Positions 51,383 to 60,831 of a stretch of DNA of 64,000 nt are shown piece by piece (position 1 is the stretch's first letter; every line of letters begins with the position of its first letter). The stretch lies in the NCBI GenBank assembly GCA_900316985.1, contig ONFE01000011.1, forward strand, positions 42,117 to 106,116, written 5' to 3'. The translations under genes and the position numbers were made by a program. The notes beneath the pieces are model-generated. The model ran no database searches. It saw only the letters and a list, made by a program, of their open reading frames with translations, and had not been told where the DNA came from. The DNA is from an uncultured Prevotellaceae bacterium (lineage in GTDB: Bacteria > Bacteroidota > Bacteroidia > Bacteroidales > Bacteroidaceae).

Positions 51383-52870
51383 TTATTCGTTTTGTATCTC
51401 TTTCACGTACTTGTTGACTTCATCAAAATCGACTACATTGCCATCTTTATCAACGCCAATACTGAAGGGAATGGCGTAGAAGTTGAATTTAGCGGCAAGG
51501 AGATTCCACTCGTTGTGCGTCACATAGATGTGCTCACCCTTGATGTTGTTCTTCGTCAGCCACTGCTCGGTGTGTTCTCGTGGACTATCTTTCTCATCGC
51601 AGATGTAGAGGAAACGCACGGGGGCGTCTTTCTGTCGCTCCACCTTCTCGCGCTCGTCCAGCATTTCGCGCCGGCAGGGCGCACAGCTCATGCCCCAGAA
51701 GTGAACGAGGAGGGTGTTTCCCTTGTATGGCTCAATGATACGCTGGAAGAGAGCATCCGCCTCTGGTGTGGAAGAAACAGTAGCAGCAGCTTTTACTTCG
51801 CGCTGCTGTATGTATTGGCGATAGCGCTGCAGGGCTTGATGGGCCACAACTGGATAATTGAGGAGAGGAATGATAGCTGCGAATTTGTCAGTCAATAGGT
51901 TGGGGTCGGAGTCTTCATCGAGATTGCTTTCTCTGAAAACGTCCCTGCAAAGCGCCATCTGATGCAAGAAACCGATATTCTTGAAACCGTAGCGCGACGT
52001 GATGACGTCCGACGCCTTTCGGTAGTAGTCGGCAGAACTCTCCCCCTTCTCATGGGGCGAGAAACTGATGTCTATCATGATGTAGATCCATGTGTAGTTG
52101 AATAAAGTCCCCGGGTTATCGATGGCGAAAAGCATGGATGGATTGTCTGCCAGCCATCGCTCGCGTCCTGTCAGAAAATCGTAGTAGTCGCCAAGTTCTT
52201 CTCTATTGATTTGATAATAGCCTCCGCTGGTCATGTTGAAACGATAGTTTTCCATCGCGGCCATGAGTAAATCACCCAGCAAGCTGAATCCCAGCACTTC
52301 CTTGACACTGGCACTCATTGAGGTAGGTACGGGCAGGCGGTCGGCCTCAATGTCTGCTATGACGGTGTCCGTCAGCTTCACCATCCGCTGCTTCCACGCA
52401 GGAATATCCTCTCTCTCCAGACCTTTGACAAACAAATCCTTGTCTCCGAAATAGTGTTTCTTTACGCCTGGCCATAGGCGATTGACGGCGGCACTCATGC
52501 CGTGGCCGCTGAAAGTGACGCCTTTTTCGTTCTCCTCTTGCAGAGCGTCTTTCGTCACTTCCAAAGTATCGCCCACAGCAAGGAAAACATACCCCATATC
52601 CTGTATCATTACACTTTGAGAGTGTAGCAGTGGGATTCTGCCCTCGAACGAGCCATCGGCGGCAACGGGGATGGCGTGTACCTGCTCCTCGTCTGAAAAC
52701 AGGTTGGAAGTGACAACGTTGACAATGCTCCACTCGCTCTCGGCCTTGTTCAGTATGCGCCCTTTCAATACGGCCGAACCGCTGCGAAAGTGGTATTCTT
52801 CGATGGTCGTCGCCTGCCCTGTCAACGAGACGAATGCTAGCAGGAGAGTAATGATAGTTGACTTGTGCAT
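51383..52870 (-). CDS. TlpA-like thiol-disulfide protein, CAPC active site
   Basis: 495 residues. Signal peptide MHKSTIITLLLAFVSLTGQA, then a beta-rich region (residues about 25-110), a long helical middle (about 115-370) and a C-terminal thioredoxin fold. The active site is WGMSCAPCRREML near residue 390, with the cis-Pro in FYAIPFSIGVDKDG. It should act in the periplasm as a disulfide reductase or a redox sensor; the target is unknown. It lies 13 nt after the second TlpA-like gene and shares its promoter. A few bases of the signal-peptide region are shared with the neighbouring genes (TIIT...ALVA...GQ pattern). Confidence 0.87.
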   Translation of the reverse strand: MHKSTIITLLLAFVSLTGQATTIEEYHFRSGSAVLKGRILNKAESEWSIVNVVTSNLFSDEEQVHAIPVAADGSFEGRIPLLHSQSVMIQDMGYVFLAVGDTLEVTKDALQEENEKGVTFSGHGMSAAVNRLWPGVKKHYFGDKDLFVKGLEREDIPAWKQRMVKLTDTVIADIEADRLPVPTSMSASVKEVLGFSLLGDLLMAAMENYRFNMTSGGYYQINREELGDYYDFLTGRERWLADNPSMLFAIDNPGTLFNYTWIYIMIDISFSPHEKGESSADYYRKASDVITSRYGFKNIGFLHQMALCRDVFRESNLDEDSDPNLLTDKFAAIIPLLNYPVVAHQALQRYRQYIQQREVKAAATVSSTPEADALFQRIIEPYKGNTLLVHFWGMSCAPCRREMLDEREKVERQKDAPVRFLYICDEKDSPREHTEQWLTKNNIKGEHIYVTHNEWNLLAAKFNFYAIPFSIGVDKDGNVVDFDEVNKYVKEIQNE

Positions 52871-52883
52871 AATACGTTTTGCT

Positions 52884-54956
52884 TTACTTGAATTTCTCTT
52901 TCAGCCTGTTCAACGTGAAGTCAAAGTTGTAGTAGCCGTTGAAGTTAAGGTCGTCGCGTACACGGCGGCCATCGGGCGTGATGGTCTCGTAGTGAGGGAT
53001 GCCGTTGAAGCGGAAGAGCTCCTGCATACGGGTGAAGTCAGTGTTGGAAAGACAGATGGTTTCTTCGTCGGCAAGCCATTCCTTTACATAGTTATGATAG
53101 GCCTCGCTACCCTCGGCAGTTCGTTCGCCGGCGATAAAGATGAGTTTGATGTCATCGCGCTTGGCAACCTCTGCCCGCAGGTTCTTACTGTTCTGGATGG
53201 CTGAGCGGCAGGGACCGCAGCCCATTCCCCAGAAGTCGATCATCAGGAAGCGGCCGGGATATTTGGCAGAGAGCTTTCGGATGAGGTCGGCAGAAGGATT
53301 GTCGGCCGGCAATGGCGTGGAGAGTTCCGTCTGTGCCATCTTTGCGGCATAGAAAGCCTCCGCCTTCTGGTGGATATAGGCATCAGAGAATCTGCTGAGA
53401 TAGAGGGGCATCATCTTGCCGGGTGACTGAAAGCTGGCCTCTGCTTCCTTGCGCTCATCGGCAGTCATCGTTGTGTCGGCAAGGATGCGCTGGAGTTCAT
53501 CCTCATCACTGCGCCAGTTGTCGAAACTGCCCGTCATGTCTTTATAGGCGCAGAGTTGCATCATGAAGCCATCGTGGTCTGTTCCCATCAGGTTTCGCAA
53601 GGCCAGAAAATTATTGGAAATTATCTTCTCTGCATTTTCCAGACTGTTCACATATCCGCCATTCTCATCCAGCAACCCTTTGTACTTTTGCCTGCTGACA
53701 GGTCTGGCATACTGGATGCGGTTGAGGGTGATGGGATAGCTGTCGCTGGTCAGCAGCAAAGGATTGTCGAAATCCACACGATGCAGCGCCTTGTAGCTCT
53801 CCGTCTTGTATATCTCGTTCCATTCCAGACTGTCTAGAATGACCATTTGGTAGCGGCCGTCTCGTTGCTCATATTTCCTCACTGCATCCTCGTGATACAT
53901 CGCATAGTCCATCACGGCATAGGTGAAATGCACCTGCAGGTCGGCCAACGCCAGTTGCATCTCCTGGGGAGTGAAATGCTGGCGGAGACCTTCTTTTTGC
54001 AAGCTGTACAACATATTGTTCCACGTGCGCTCCATCATCTCGTTGGCTTCGCTGAACTTCCCTTTAAACATACGTAGGGGGTAAGCCAGGTCGCTCATCT
54101 TCAGACTGGATTTCAGCCAGCGCTCCACGTCCTTACTGCTGCCATCGCCGTAGAAACAATCGTACTGGCCGCGTTCATTGGGGCGCACGATAACCTCGAT
54201 GGTCTCGCCGGGACGGGCGAAGAAAGGTATCGCATCGAAGCCTATCTTTGTTTGTTCAGCAAAGAACATCTCACGGATAGGATAGCTGGCCTGGAACTTC
54301 TTTTCGAACGAGCCGTCGGCAGCAATGTCGAACACCAGCGTATTTGCATCTTTCTCAAACACGTCCTCATAAAGGCACTCCATGGAGGAGAAGCCGAACT
54401 TCTCGGCATCGTAGCCCTCGAAGCGTCCGCGGATGGTGATGGTGTCGGTCTTGAACCAGTCTTTAGGAACGGCGTATGGATTGGCATCCGATAGCGCTTT
54501 CAGCGTCGGAGCCTTTAGTTTGGTTTTCTTGTCGTGGATGCCCAGCAGCATAAACGCTCCTTTCACGTCGCCCTCAATAAAGTCGAAAACCTGCACCCAC
54601 TTGGGAATTGGCTCGAAGTGCATCGTGAAGTCGGTCACTCCGCTCTCAGGCGACTGCACCCATGTATCGAGCGCGATGCCTTCTGCCGAGCGCAAGGGAT
54701 AGCGATGGCCGTCCTCGTCCATCAGGTAGCTCTCCTTGACGAAACGATAATACTGTCCCTTGGGATACTCCATCGAGAAATGCACGGTGGTTGCCGTGTC
54801 CCTGAAAACCACTTCGCAGGCTTTCAGCCCATCACCCCTGACATTCACACAGGCCATCCACTCTGGGGCCTTTATGGTCTTGTAGGTTTTTGCCTGCCCC
54901 CCTATTGCAACGAGGGCAAGGAGGATGGTAATGATAGTTGACTTCTTTTTCAACAT
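52884..54956 (-). CDS. TlpA-like thiol-disulfide protein, CGPC active site
   Basis: 690 residues. Signal peptide MLKKKSTIITILLALVAIGG. The N-terminal half is beta-rich; the segment FIEGDVKGAFMLLGIHDKKT resembles DUF4369/prealbumin-like strands and is followed by a long helical domain. The C-terminal thioredoxin fold has IDFWGMGCGPCRSAIQNSKN and the cis-Pro in NGIPHYETITPDGR. It precedes the CAPC-type gene by 13 nt on the same transcript. Promoter and a palindromic operator candidate lie about 175-205 nt upstream. The role is probably redox handling of exported proteins, inferred from the fold. Confidence 0.87.
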   Translation of the reverse strand: MLKKKSTIITILLALVAIGGQAKTYKTIKAPEWMACVNVRGDGLKACEVVFRDTATTVHFSMEYPKGQYYRFVKESYLMDEDGHRYPLRSAEGIALDTWVQSPESGVTDFTMHFEPIPKWVQVFDFIEGDVKGAFMLLGIHDKKTKLKAPTLKALSDANPYAVPKDWFKTDTITIRGRFEGYDAEKFGFSSMECLYEDVFEKDANTLVFDIAADGSFEKKFQASYPIREMFFAEQTKIGFDAIPFFARPGETIEVIVRPNERGQYDCFYGDGSSKDVERWLKSSLKMSDLAYPLRMFKGKFSEANEMMERTWNNMLYSLQKEGLRQHFTPQEMQLALADLQVHFTYAVMDYAMYHEDAVRKYEQRDGRYQMVILDSLEWNEIYKTESYKALHRVDFDNPLLLTSDSYPITLNRIQYARPVSRQKYKGLLDENGGYVNSLENAEKIISNNFLALRNLMGTDHDGFMMQLCAYKDMTGSFDNWRSDEDELQRILADTTMTADERKEAEASFQSPGKMMPLYLSRFSDAYIHQKAEAFYAAKMAQTELSTPLPADNPSADLIRKLSAKYPGRFLMIDFWGMGCGPCRSAIQNSKNLRAEVAKRDDIKLIFIAGERTAEGSEAYHNYVKEWLADEETICLSNTDFTRMQELFRFNGIPHYETITPDGRRVRDDLNFNGYYNFDFTLNRLKEKFK

Positions 54957-55098
54957 AGTTGCGTTAGTTATTTGAATAAAATCTTCACGTTCGAGCGAAC
55001 AAAATCTTTTGTTTGCTTCTCACTTACTCAGATTTTTGTATGAAATCTTAAAATAATCGAGCAAGGAATTGTTTTACTGATACATACTCCATCTCTTC

Positions 55099-55161
55099 TA
55101 TCGGCAAGGTTTTTAACTCATTTTAAGTTGCAAATATACCACTTTTTGCCGATATCGGCAA
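55099..55161 (-). promoter_or_regulatory. Promoter with palindromic operator candidate for the TlpA operon
   Basis: On the minus strand TTG (55159-55161), a 20-nt spacer and TATATTTG (55131-55138) fit the promoter consensus. The perfect 16-nt palindrome TTGCCGATATCGGCAA (55146-55161) covers the -33 box and spacer. A matching half site CTTGCCGATAG lies downstream of the start point at 55098-55108. This is the layout of a repressor or redox-sensor operator. The regulator is not identified. Confidence 0.6.
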
Positions 55162-55176
55162 GAAAATCACACCTTA

Positions 55177-55310
55177 TTGAATAAAATATTCACGTTCGGC
55201 CATTTGCAAACGAGTTTGCATGGCACTCTCTTAATCACATTTTTAGATAAAATGTTCACGCTCGGCCATTTGCAAACGAGTTTGCATGGCACTCTCTTAA
55301 TCACATTTTT
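55177..55310. repeat. Two tandem copies of a 66-bp repeat
   Basis: Units share TTGAATAAAAT.TTCACG(T/C)TCGG, the hairpin GCCATTTGCAAAC GA GTTTGCATGGC (55199-55224 and 55265-55290) and CACTCTCTTAATCACATTTT. The two hairpins are exactly 66 bp apart. Confidence 0.9.
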
Positions 55311-55378
55311 CCTTCAATTGGTTACCATTATTTATGGAATACTGCGCCAATGATATAATAATGTGGACCATTCAATAG

Positions 55379-58219
55379 TTATTTATCTTCTTTTTTAGGT
55401 TTATGGGAGAATCGGTAGCTGATGGTAAGCAGGGCATATCGGCGCATGGAGTTAGTCCATGTTTCTGTGCGTCCTTGCGCTCCGATGTTATAACGCAGGT
55501 TGGAAACCTGACCTAAGAGGTCGTAGCCGCGAAGTTTGACAACCCACTTTCCTTGTTGGAATGATTTTGTGAGCGAGGCATCCCAATAGAGACGGTTGTC
55601 GTTCATTTCCGCGTCAGTATATCCACGGCGTGAATGCATCGTGATGTCGGTGTCGAACGTAAAGTCCCACGGCAGTTTGTAGGTGCCGTTCATACCATAG
55701 ACGATGTCCCAGATATCAGTTGGCTGCTCGCCGAGCGTGATGTTTCGATGAAGATTGCGATAGGTGAAATCGCCTTTCAAGATCAGGGTAAGGTTGTCTT
55801 TCTGGTACTTGATACCTGGTTTGTAGTTCAAGCGAAGAGTGCCGACGCGGCTCAACTCCGATTCGCTGCTCTCCGTAGCAACGGCGAGACCCGTATTTTT
55901 GTTATAGCTGAAAGTGAATTCGTTGCCAATGTTCCAGATTTTCTTTTTGCCAAGCGCACGGTCCCAATTGGTGGAAAGACTGAAATACCAGTTTCCGCTG
56001 CTGATATTTTCCGGGCGATAGGTGCGAACACCAGTTGTCATGTCGTAGGTGTAGCCTTGTGTTCGTGCATTGTGAGTCAGATTGGCGTTGAGACTGATAG
56101 CAATGGTCTGGTTGATGCTGTCGTTGCGCAAACGGTAGTCGGCCATCCAGTTGTGCTGTTCACTCTTCTTCAGATTGGGATTGCCAAGATAGATGTTCAG
56201 TGGGTCGCTGGTAATCGGGCGGTCGATTAGGTCGGTAACGGATGGGGTTGTCGGCCACATATAGTATTGCATATTAAGACTGTGCTTCTGATTCATGCTC
56301 ATGAGATAGAAATACACGTTTGGAGTGAGCAACGTGTAGTGGCGGGTAAATGTCGTGCTGAGCGGTTCGCTGTCGTAATTCATCCGCTGTCGCTCGAAGT
56401 TGGCGCTAAGACTACTATACAAACCCAAATACCATTTCCCCATGTTTTTATTGAAGTCAATGCTCAGCTGTGAGCGACGCTCCAGATTCTGGGTGCGCTG
56501 TTCGTAACTGTTCTTGGCATCAAACTGGTAATCGATACTATCGCGCAGATACTCGTGACGGTCACTGTTATTGTCGCTTATGCCGATACCAACGGTAGGA
56601 GTAATTCGTATGCTTTTCGTCAGCTGATAGTTGTATGATAAACTGCCCTGATAGTTATAGTTGTAAGATGGCGATTCCGTGCGGCGGTCGCGGTCATCTT
56701 GTGTGCCCAGTTTGTGATAGGTATAGTGATTTACGCTCGATGACTCTGGATTGTAGCTGCGGTTGAAGTTGCCCTGCACATTGAATGTGAACGAGTCGCC
56801 CGACGGCAGACGATAGGCAAGATAGGCATAGCCACTGCCATTGAAAATATCTGACTTGCTGCGCGACCGATACCACGAACTGTTGATGCTGTCGGTCATC
56901 ATGGCATCGGCTGTGCTTATGTTCCATCCTTCACTTTCGTTACGATTGCGGTTATAACCGATATACGCCGTTGAATAGAAACGGAATTTGCCTGTGGCCC
57001 GCAGGGTGTTGCTCAGCGTGAACGAGGAAGGTTTGTTGCGGCTCCATCCTTCCGACTGTCCGAAGGTGCTGGCACCGTTCAGATAGGTTTCGCCGTTGCT
57101 TCGGTTTTCGCTGAAATCGTTGTTCCATGTAGCGCTCGCTTCGGTCGAGTTGGTCAGTTTTTCCTCGGGTGCCTGATAGACGAACTGGCCGCCAATCTGC
57201 TTGAAGTGGCTGTCGCCCGACAGGTCTGTCTTATCCCTGTATTCAGAGTTCTCTCTGATATACTCCATTTTCTCGTTGATGTTGTTCATGCCGCCGAAGA
57301 CCACGGCACGTGTGCGGTCGGAGAATCTTAATCCGAAGCCCTTCAGTTTGTATCGGTCGTCAGTGCCATAGCCTGCCTCCACATTCGCTGAGCCACCGAT
57401 GTTGTACTCCCGTTTCAGGATAACGTCCATCGTGTACTCCTTTTCGTCCTCGTCGTCGATGCCGAGGTATTTGTTCTCTTCAGTCTGCTTCTTATATACC
57501 TCGATATTCTTCACGGTGAAGTAGGGCAGGTTTTGCAGCATAATCTGATTCTTGCCCTTGAAGAAGTCCGCGCCGTTGAGCGTCAGGTTATCTATCTTCT
57601 TGCCGTTGACGAATATCTCGCCATTATCTTTCAGCTCCACGCCCGGCAACTGCTTGATGAGTCCGTCGAGCATCGAACCCTCGGGCACATTGAATGCATC
57701 GGCATTATAGACCAGCGTGTCGCCGCGCCACACCATCTTTATCTTCGTGGCCTTCACCATAACCTCGTCCAGTTGTCCGCCTTCGAAGTGGCTGGCTCGT
57801 ACTGCCTTTTTCATATACACTTTCGGTCCCTCGATATCATCCCGCCTTCGGCTCACCTTCTTCATCTCGAAGTCCGTAAAGGCCGTTTCATAGTTCGGGT
57901 GTTCAAACTTGAGGATATACCTGGCTGGCTCGCGACTGATTTGGAAGTAGTATCGCGTTGTTCCTGCCGAGCGTCCGATGCCGCTGCTGTAGCTGTAGTT
58001 CTTCCACACCTTCACCGTGTCCACCACCGTAGAGTCAGCGTTCATCAGCGTCACCCTCACGTCGGGAATCGCAGCTTTCGTAAAACCATCAGCCACCGTT
58101 CCGTACATTGAGATGGTATTATCTTTCTTTTTTACCTTTGTAGTGTCTTCCTGTCCATAAACCGCCATTGCGACGAGAGCGAAGAACATGGTGATGATGG
58201 TTTGCTTGTTCATGTTCAT
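55379..58219 (-). CDS. TonB-dependent-receptor-like outer-membrane beta-barrel protein
   Basis: 946 residues. Signal peptide MNMNKQTIITMFFALVAMAV. The N-terminus has a carboxypeptidase-like regulatory (CarbopepD_reg) fold (NTISMYGTVADGFTKAAIPD). A plug-like region follows (MLDGLIKQLPGVELKDNGEI, FVNGKKIDNLTLNGADFFKG). The rest is a long beta-barrel of the PF14905 outer-membrane type with many alternating strands, ending in LLTISYRFSHKPKKEDK. It has no clear TonB box. It sits beside the ECF sigma and TlpA-like genes on the same strand and may import a ligand or report it. The gap to the next gene downstream carries the 66-bp repeats. Confidence 0.83.
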   Translation of the reverse strand: MNMNKQTIITMFFALVAMAVYGQEDTTKVKKKDNTISMYGTVADGFTKAAIPDVRVTLMNADSTVVDTVKVWKNYSYSSGIGRSAGTTRYYFQISREPARYILKFEHPNYETAFTDFEMKKVSRRRDDIEGPKVYMKKAVRASHFEGGQLDEVMVKATKIKMVWRGDTLVYNADAFNVPEGSMLDGLIKQLPGVELKDNGEIFVNGKKIDNLTLNGADFFKGKNQIMLQNLPYFTVKNIEVYKKQTEENKYLGIDDEDEKEYTMDVILKREYNIGGSANVEAGYGTDDRYKLKGFGLRFSDRTRAVVFGGMNNINEKMEYIRENSEYRDKTDLSGDSHFKQIGGQFVYQAPEEKLTNSTEASATWNNDFSENRSNGETYLNGASTFGQSEGWSRNKPSSFTLSNTLRATGKFRFYSTAYIGYNRNRNESEGWNISTADAMMTDSINSSWYRSRSKSDIFNGSGYAYLAYRLPSGDSFTFNVQGNFNRSYNPESSSVNHYTYHKLGTQDDRDRRTESPSYNYNYQGSLSYNYQLTKSIRITPTVGIGISDNNSDRHEYLRDSIDYQFDAKNSYEQRTQNLERRSQLSIDFNKNMGKWYLGLYSSLSANFERQRMNYDSEPLSTTFTRHYTLLTPNVYFYLMSMNQKHSLNMQYYMWPTTPSVTDLIDRPITSDPLNIYLGNPNLKKSEQHNWMADYRLRNDSINQTIAISLNANLTHNARTQGYTYDMTTGVRTYRPENISSGNWYFSLSTNWDRALGKKKIWNIGNEFTFSYNKNTGLAVATESSESELSRVGTLRLNYKPGIKYQKDNLTLILKGDFTYRNLHRNITLGEQPTDIWDIVYGMNGTYKLPWDFTFDTDITMHSRRGYTDAEMNDNRLYWDASLTKSFQQGKWVVKLRGYDLLGQVSNLRYNIGAQGRTETWTNSMRRYALLTISYRFSHKPKKEDK

Positions 58220-58325
58220 ATCTTTTATATGTTGCTCTTTTATTATATATACACCGTTTTTGCAGAAATATCCCGCTTGGGGGAGTTAAATTATTATAAT
58301 GATACTATTTAAGTCATGTTACGTA

Positions 58326-58736
58326 CAGAATGCCGATAAACACAGGGCTTGCACCCTGTTTCAGAGGGTGTCAAGGGTGTCATAAGGGTGCAATACCCAC
58401 CCCTGCCCCTCCCAAAGGGAGGGAGTAGAGACGTTGAATTAGAGACCGACGATAAATTCTCTAGAGAATTTGTTGCTATCAAAGGAAGTTTGCGTTTCAT
58501 ACTGCCATCGTTTGAAGAAAATTTTCTAGAGAATTTCTAAATGATAACGATAACCTTAACCCTAACTCTAAAGACATAACTCCCTTCCTATGCAGGGAGG
58601 GCAGGGGTGGGTCTCCCATTACACCCTTGTGACACCCCTGACACCCTTCCAAGGAGGGTGCAAGCCCTGTGTTTATCGGCATTCTGACACCCTTACACCC
58701 TTAAACAAAAATTTTCGCGCGTACGCGCGCGCGAAG
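58326..58736 (-). repeat. Palindromic gene-free element, copy B
   Basis: Inverted relative to copy A (3192-3628). The right arm (58619-58704) repeats the full terminal sequence of A, and a GC-alternating tract follows (58715-58734). The left arm (58326-58392) lacks the outermost 17 or so nt. The core is also shared: AGGGAGG/CCTCCCT hairpin, TAACCTTAACCCTAAC stretch (58551-58566), two AATTCTCTAGAGAATT-type palindromes (58455-58471 and 58520-58537; the second has one change). It lies between the outer-membrane gene and the third TlpA-like gene. Confidence 0.87.
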
Positions 58737-58827
58737 CAGATATGATATTTCGGGAAAACATGGGACGCATCACTACGGCCCATGTCGTTGCCTTAATTTA
58801 AACCTAAAATATGTCATTGAATAAAAT
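58737..58827. other. Flank with a CATGGG...CCCATG hairpin
   Basis: Hairpin CATGGGACGCATCACTACGG plus CCCATG at 58759-58785. The same frame recurs at 62385-62410 (CATGAGCCGCATCGCTGCGA plus CCCATG). TTGAATAAAAT, the start of the 66-bp repeat, is also present at 58816-58826. Confidence 0.6.
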
Positions 58828-60831
58828 CTAATTATGCAGTTTCTTTAATACGGAACCGAGTTCTTCAACATTGCGGGGGCAGGCCACGATAGTGCCTTTT
58901 GCATCGATGACTATCAACTCGGGATAGGAACGGATGCCGTAGGCGGTAAGTGCATTTCGCGGGTTGGTGTCTGGATCGGGCATCAGCTGCGGCCATGGCA
59001 GTTGGTGCTGCTTTACTTCCTCCCGCCATCTCTGCACACCGAAACTGAAGGCCAAGGTGACGAACTCCACTCCGCGGGAACGGTAAGTGTCGTAAAGCGT
59101 CTTCATGGACGGATGGATTTCAGATCCATAACCGCCAAGGCCATCCCAGAAATGCAGCACGACATATCCCTTGCCGATATATTCGCTTAGCTGATGTGGG
59201 CGGCCCTTCGTGTCCACCAGTTCCAGGTTGGTGTAGGGAGTGCCGGGACGGCGCTTCTCCAGTCCTTCCACGTATTCGCGCATCGGTGCCAGGAGAATGT
59301 GATGCGAGAAGGCATAGTCGTCACGGAGATAAGGCTTCAGTTCCTCGTAACTCATTTCGGTATAGACCTGACTGAGTGCACATGCTGAGATGATATTGTC
59401 ACGGTTTTCACGCACTGCCTTGAGAAGCCGTTCGCCGCGCTGGCGGTTGATCTCCGCTTTTTTCTGGCTGTCGGTCTCATGGAGTTCGGCCAGGCGTTCG
59501 CGCTCTACTGTCTGCAGGAAATCGTTAATCTTTTGGCTGGCCTTGCCGCCTTCTATTGTCAGGTGCTCCATGTCTGCGCTGATGGGATTACCGTCGGTAT
59601 AGAAGTAAACGACTTCTCTGTTATCGAGATATATCCGGCACACCTCGTTCTTCGGCAGTTTGCAGGTAAAGGAGAATTTGCCGTTGGTGATAGGGCACGT
59701 CCCCAATAGTTCAGAGGTAATGCAGCGTCTCACTTCCACTTTTTGGCCTTTCAAGGGGGCAGTGCCACTAATCTGACAATCCACCATCTCCTTTCCCACC
59801 ATTTCATTCATCAGCATACTGTTATAGACAATGGTCTTCGATACCTGCGTGGTGGTGATTTCTGAAGCGGCTGTCGGTGCATGTGTGACATCTGTTTCTC
59901 TGTCACCCTCGTATAATTCGCTCTTCTTGTAAATCATGTAGCAGGAATAGCCCAGGATGCTCTTCAGGTTTTCATTCTTTTCGCTGTCAACTAACGGCTG
60001 GATATTGCTCAGCAGGTCAAAATACTGTTCTTTTGTCAGTTTTCCATTAAATGTGTTACACGTCTTGTTGAGCACCACCCCGGCTGCCGTCCTGCCTTGC
60101 GGCGTCTCGCGCTGAAATATCTCACAGGTGCGTTTCACCTTGGCCATGAACTCTTCGACAGACATAGCATCAGCAGGGGTGTTATATTGCAAACCAGCAG
60201 TAAAGGTGCCTGACGCGCTGGGCTGTTTATAGTGGGCGATATATGGTCTGTCGTCCATTTTCCATCCGCTGATTTCGTAAATCTTGCCGTCCATCAGGAA
60301 TGTATCACCGACTTTCTTGTCAGGGTCAACGGTCTGGTCCCACATCAGCAGCAGGGCATAGATGCTGCCGTCGTCCTCTTCAAAGGAAAGCAGGCGAATG
60401 TTCTTGTTGAGGTCGAATGTCACAGCATGTATCATCGGATGTTGTGCGTCTGTCATCAACTGGAACTTAACGCCTGACAAGGGCGAGTCGCCGTCGCTGG
60501 CATCATGGATATATACGGTCTTGGCATTCACGGCCTCCGCCCTGAAAGCATTCTCCAGTTCCAACATCCGGGGCGTAAACAACGGGCCGTAGTACTGGCC
60601 GCCCAACTCCCCATCGATGGCAAACTGCTGGGCAAACTGATAAACATTGAGTCCGTCCTGTGGGATATTGAGCCGATGAACGCCATACTCCTTCGACTCC
60701 ACAAAGGCTTTCAGTTTTTCCCGTATGTTGTTGTGATGAACAGTCTGTGCACGGCACCAACCACCATCACCCAACCACCAACATCCAACACCCAAAAGGG
60801 CTGCTATGGTTATAATAATCCTATTCTTCAT
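58828..60831 (-). CDS. TlpA-like thioredoxin-fold protein without CXXC
   Basis: 667 residues. The signal peptide region MKNRIIITIAALLGVGCWWL GDGG is partly encoded by a simple repeat (60755-60799). A helical N-terminal domain, a beta-rich middle (residues about 350-430) and a C-terminal thioredoxin fold follow. At the active-site position the sequence reads VLHFWDGLGGYGSEIHPSMK, so both cysteines are missing; the later cis-Pro strand IRSYPELIVIDAKG is kept. It should therefore not do thiol exchange and may instead sense, bind or scaffold. It overlaps the putative anti-sigma gene upstream by 11 nt. Confidence 0.83.
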   Translation of the reverse strand: MKNRIIITIAALLGVGCWWLGDGGWCRAQTVHHNNIREKLKAFVESKEYGVHRLNIPQDGLNVYQFAQQFAIDGELGGQYYGPLFTPRMLELENAFRAEAVNAKTVYIHDASDGDSPLSGVKFQLMTDAQHPMIHAVTFDLNKNIRLLSFEEDDGSIYALLLMWDQTVDPDKKVGDTFLMDGKIYEISGWKMDDRPYIAHYKQPSASGTFTAGLQYNTPADAMSVEEFMAKVKRTCEIFQRETPQGRTAAGVVLNKTCNTFNGKLTKEQYFDLLSNIQPLVDSEKNENLKSILGYSCYMIYKKSELYEGDRETDVTHAPTAASEITTTQVSKTIVYNSMLMNEMVGKEMVDCQISGTAPLKGQKVEVRRCITSELLGTCPITNGKFSFTCKLPKNEVCRIYLDNREVVYFYTDGNPISADMEHLTIEGGKASQKINDFLQTVERERLAELHETDSQKKAEINRQRGERLLKAVRENRDNIISACALSQVYTEMSYEELKPYLRDDYAFSHHILLAPMREYVEGLEKRRPGTPYTNLELVDTKGRPHQLSEYIGKGYVVLHFWDGLGGYGSEIHPSMKTLYDTYRSRGVEFVTLAFSFGVQRWREEVKQHQLPWPQLMPDPDTNPRNALTAYGIRSYPELIVIDAKGTIVACPRNVEELGSVLKKLHN
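60755..60799. repeat. Simple repeat block in the signal-peptide region of the CXXC-less TlpA gene
   Basis: CACCAACCACCATCACCCAA, then CCACCAACATCCAACACCC. It is the complement type of the repeat inside the DUF2723 gene (50127-50192) and encodes WWLGDGGW in the signal peptide. Confidence 0.7.

Larger units (their letters stand above)
54957..55378. other. Gap between the TlpA operon and the outer-membrane protein gene
   Basis: 422 nt without a gene. It holds a partial copy of the 66-bp repeat (TTGAATAAAATCTTCACGTT at 54973-54992), the promoter/operator region of the TlpA operon (55099-55161) and two full tandem 66-bp repeats (55177-55310). Confidence 0.7.
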
